NCBI GenBank assembly: GCA_013297995.1
Contig: JAAFJB010000013.1
Coordinates: 1 to 55,532, forward strand
DNA: 55,532 nucleotides
Source of the DNA: Chitinophagales bacterium
Lineage (GTDB): Bacteria; Bacteroidota; Bacteroidia; Chitinophagales; Chitinophagaceae
Direction of reading: 5' to 3'
Position numbers and translations under genes: made by a program. This document shows positions 53,326-55,532 of the stretch, one piece after another; position 1 is the first letter of the stretch, and every line of letters begins with the position of its first letter. The notes under the pieces were generated by a model. It worked only from the letters and a program-made list of their open reading frames with translations. It was not told the DNA's origin and did no database searches.

Positions 53326-54393
53326 ATGTACTTTTCAGATTTATTTTCTACAAAAAAAAGATATTTATTACATGTAGTCTTCTGGGTGTTTTTATTGCTA
53401 CTAATGCTAACACTTCAAAATACTGTTTTAAGCTTTTCAAATGCCTTAAAAAGAGGAATTCTAAATTTTCTGTTGATGATTCCGCTTTTTTATTCTCAAC
53501 GTATAATTATTAAAAAATACTATATAAAGAATTTAAAAAAAACTTGGTTCATAATAGCATTTCTAATCTGTGCTGTTGCAGCAGTTATTCGAACTCCGTT
53601 TGAAGTATACTATTTTAAAATGACTATGTATGGAAATTATACTTTTACCAAAGAGAGCTTTAGCGCTAAAGTATATATGTGCTTGTTTTATTTTACTTGT
53701 GCCATTATTCTATCTTCAGTAGCAGCATTTTATCAAGTAGCTAAATTAAATAGTGATGCAGAAAAAAATTATCAACAGCTTAAAATAAAACATATTGAAG
53801 CACAGCTCAATTATCTTCGTTCACAGCTTAATCCACATTTTCTTTTTAACACTTTACATAATATTTATTCAGCAGTTCAGTTAAAAAGTAATAAAGCAGG
53901 GGAAATGATTATAAAATTAAGTAGTTTATTACATTATGTAACCTACGAGGGACAAATGGATAAGGTTTTACTAGAAGAAGAGATTGAACAAATGAAGGTG
54001 TATCTAGATCTTTTTGAATTAAAAAGTAATTTAAAACTACCTATTGAACTAGAGATAAAAGGGCTATATGAGAATATAAAAATTGATCCTGTTTTATTGC
54101 TACCTCTTGTTGAAAATGCATTAAAGCATGGTAATTTAACCGAAAATTCAGGGAATCCCTTTCTAAAAATTTACCTAGAAATTACATCCGCTTTCATTTC
54201 ATTGAAAATAGAAAACACTTTTGATCCTAAGGATTTACAAAAAGACAAAACAGGTGGTGTTGGCTTAGAGAATATTAAACAGCGCTTACATTTACTTTAT
54301 CCAGATAATCACAACTTTAACCATGGAGTTGTATCAAATAATGTATATTTCGTGTATATTAAAATAACTAGAATTCATGAGCAATCCTATTAG
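53326..54393 (+). CDS. Sensor histidine kinase, LytS/YehU family
   Basis: Four membrane segments (about residues 13-35, 44-60, 73-92, 115-138) precede a coiled linker and the His-kinase domain with phosphoacceptor His171 in QLNPHFLFNTLHNI. The N box is PLVENALKHG and the G box GGVGLENIKQRLHLLYP. No extracellular sensor domain of note is present. It forms a two-component pair with the next gene, overlapping by 17 bases. Confidence 0.9.
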   Translation: MYFSDLFSTKKRYLLHVVFWVFLLLLMLTLQNTVLSFSNALKRGILNFLLMIPLFYSQRIIIKKYYIKNLKKTWFIIAFLICAVAAVIRTPFEVYYFKMTMYGNYTFTKESFSAKVYMCLFYFTCAIILSSVAAFYQVAKLNSDAEKNYQQLKIKHIEAQLNYLRSQLNPHFLFNTLHNIYSAVQLKSNKAGEMIIKLSSLLHYVTYEGQMDKVLLEEEIEQMKVYLDLFELKSNLKLPIELEIKGLYENIKIDPVLLLPLVENALKHGNLTENSGNPFLKIYLEITSAFISLKIENTFDPKDLQKDKTGGVGLENIKQRLHLLYPDNHNFNHGVVSNNVYFVYIKITRIHEQSY

Positions 54394-55075
54394 GTGTCTA
54401 TTATTAGATGATGAATATTATGCACTAGAATTATTAGAAAATTATATTTCTAAAATTGATAATTTTTTAATTGTCGGTAAATGTAGAAGTGTATCAGATG
54501 CTTTATCTGTTTTTGATACTAATTCAATTGATTTAATATTCACCGATATTCAAATGCCCAGCTTAAATGGCTTTTCATTTCTTGAAAAATTAACAAATAT
54601 ACCCTCAGTAATATTTACAACAGCTTATAAGGCTCATGCTTCTGAAGCTTTCGATATAAACGCAATAGACTATTTAGTGAAGCCTTTTACCTTTGAAAGA
54701 TTTGAACAAGCAATTCAGAAATTTAATTTATCAATGCGTTTAAAACTAGATTCTACTGAAACTAATGGACTCATGTTTAAAACGGACAAAAAAATATATA
54801 AAATTCCTTTTTCCGAGATAACAATAATTGAAAAGTCATTTGACTATGCAATAATATATGCAAATGGGAAAAAGCATCTCATGCTGAAAACTTTAAGCAG
54901 ATTAGAAGAAGAACTCCCAGCTGATAAATTTATTCGAATTCATAAATCTTATATTGTTTCTCGGCAAAAAGTAGATAAAGTTGATGGGGACATCCTTTAT
55001 ATCGACTCTCAACAAATTCCAATTTCTCGGGCTAGAAAAAAAGAAATAATTAAAATAATTTTTGGAAAACCCTAA
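54377..55075 (+). CDS. LytTR-family response regulator
   Basis: An N-terminal receiver domain (DDE at 11-13, phosphoacceptor Asp57 in FTDIQMP, Lys of VKPF near 106) is followed by a C-terminal LytTR DNA-binding domain (residues about 135-232), with EKSFDYAIIYANGKKH and FIRIHKSYIVS. It is phosphorylated by the upstream kinase. Neither the cluster's promoters nor its own shows an obvious LytTR half-site pair, so targets are unknown. Confidence 0.92.
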   Translation: MSNPIRCLLLDDEYYALELLENYISKIDNFLIVGKCRSVSDALSVFDTNSIDLIFTDIQMPSLNGFSFLEKLTNIPSVIFTTAYKAHASEAFDINAIDYLVKPFTFERFEQAIQKFNLSMRLKLDSTETNGLMFKTDKKIYKIPFSEITIIEKSFDYAIIYANGKKHLMLKTLSRLEEELPADKFIRIHKSYIVSRQKVDKVDGDILYIDSQQIPISRARKKEIIKIIFGKP

Positions 55076-55107
55076 TTTAGTATTAATAAAATTAATCCTA
55101 GCTTCAA

Positions 55108-55257
55108 ATGAACGCTGCAACTAGCCTTTATATCATTTTACCAAAATCAATTACTTTTAGTAAGATTTTAAGAAGTCAGATAGAGCTGTCTAGCAGAGCT
55201 AATTTGAGCATGAAAATACTTTTGGAATCCCGACCTGGTAAAAAGTATAAAATTTAA
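55108..55257 (+). CDS. Possible 49-codon small protein
   Basis: An ATG-to-TAA ORF of 49 codons sits in the 195-base gap before the Crp-like gene. It is basic at the C-terminus (SRPGKKYKI) and has no recognised domain. It could equally be chance. The gap shows no terminator or RNA gene. Confidence 0.2.
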   Translation: MNAATSLYIILPKSITFSKILRSQIELSSRANLSMKILLESRPGKKYKI

Positions 55258-55270
55258 TAAATACTGAAAA

Positions 55271-55532
55271 ATGCAAGAGATTTTATTTAATTATATTTCA
55301 AAATACATTTCAATAACAGAAGATGAGAAGAATGCAATACTTTCATTAGATCTGTTCCGCTCTGTAAAGAAAGGAACCACCTTACTCAAAGAGGGGCAAA
55401 ATACCAAAGACAGCTACTTCGTTTTAAAAGGCTGTATTCGAACATATTATATAATAGATGGTGAAGAAAAAACGACTTCTTTTTATACAGAAATGGATGC
55501 TTTAACACCTCATTGTGTTATCAATAATGCCC
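55271..55532 (+). CDS. Crp/Fnr-type transcription regulator, N-terminal fragment (cut by window end)
   Basis: The first 87 codons read MQEILFNYISKYISITEDEK and onward, ending inside a cyclic-nucleotide-binding domain with a KGTTLLKEGQ turn and YFVLKGCIRTYYI. This is typical of Bacteroidota Crp/Fnr proteins, which often lack cAMP-binding residues. The DNA-binding domain lies outside the window. The start ATG is at 55271. Confidence 0.85.
   Translation, partial: MQEILFNYISKYISITEDEKNAILSLDLFRSVKKGTTLLKEGQNTKDSYFVLKGCIRTYYIIDGEEKTTSFYTEMDALTPHCVINNA

Overview
The window looks like chromosomal DNA of a Bacteroidota bacterium, most plausibly a member of the Chitinophagaceae or a close relative. 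The evidence is a 4,246-residue surface protein with a type B (gliding-motility-type) type IX secretion C-terminal domain followed by an overlapping PorP/SprF gene, a DUF4290 protein, LytS/LytTR regulators, exported proteins whose predicted cleavage sites put Gln at +1, and TAnnTTTG-like -7 promoter elements. The family placement is inference from gene content; no rRNA or tRNA gene is visible.

Region 1 (1-19,380) is mostly housekeeping at moderate GC. It opens with a broken GH18 / polysaccharide deacetylase / GT2 fusion gene, then the C-terminal half of a split transketolase, metF, a TlpA-like thioredoxin protein, rlmD, two tandem rhomboids (the second catalytically dead by sequence), two membrane-anchored EEP-family proteins, cysS, recO, a fatty acid desaturase, pheS, a DUF4290 gene and murA. 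MurA carries Asp where the fosfomycin-target Cys usually sits.

Region 2 (18,337-44,143) is an unbroken minus-strand run of eleven genes. Read in transcription order it holds a DegT-family aminotransferase, a radical SAM protein with an N-terminal SPASM-like Cys cluster, an ABC-2 permease and Wzt-type ATPase, a UbiA-family prenyltransferase, an asparagine synthase, two unusual GT-A-like proteins, a TMTC-like multi-membrane GT-C protein with C-terminal TPRs, the giant Ig-repeat adhesin and PorP/SprF. The most provocative idea is that the TMTC-like enzyme O-glycosylates the Ig-like domains encoded next door. Eukaryotic TMTC proteins O-mannosylate the Ig-fold domains of cadherins.

Region 3 (44,260-53,160) is very AT-rich and reads as glycan or acyl-modification genes: a stand-alone ACP with a KAS III, a methyltransferase, four tandem PhyH-family dioxygenases (one with an HxN instead of HxD metal motif), a GtrB/DPM1-like GT2, a GNAT acyltransferase, another GT-A-like protein and a UDP-sugar epimerase. 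Together with region 2 it suggests an exported, heavily decorated glycan or glycolipid. Four PhyH paralogues beside ACP/KAS III is the least familiar combination in the window.

Region 4 (53,326-55,532) holds a LytS-type sensor kinase overlapping a LytTR response regulator, a possible 49-codon ORF, and the start of a Crp/Fnr-type regulator cut by the window edge. No intergenic gap exceeds 300 bases. No insertion sequence, CRISPR array, tRNA or rRNA gene was seen.
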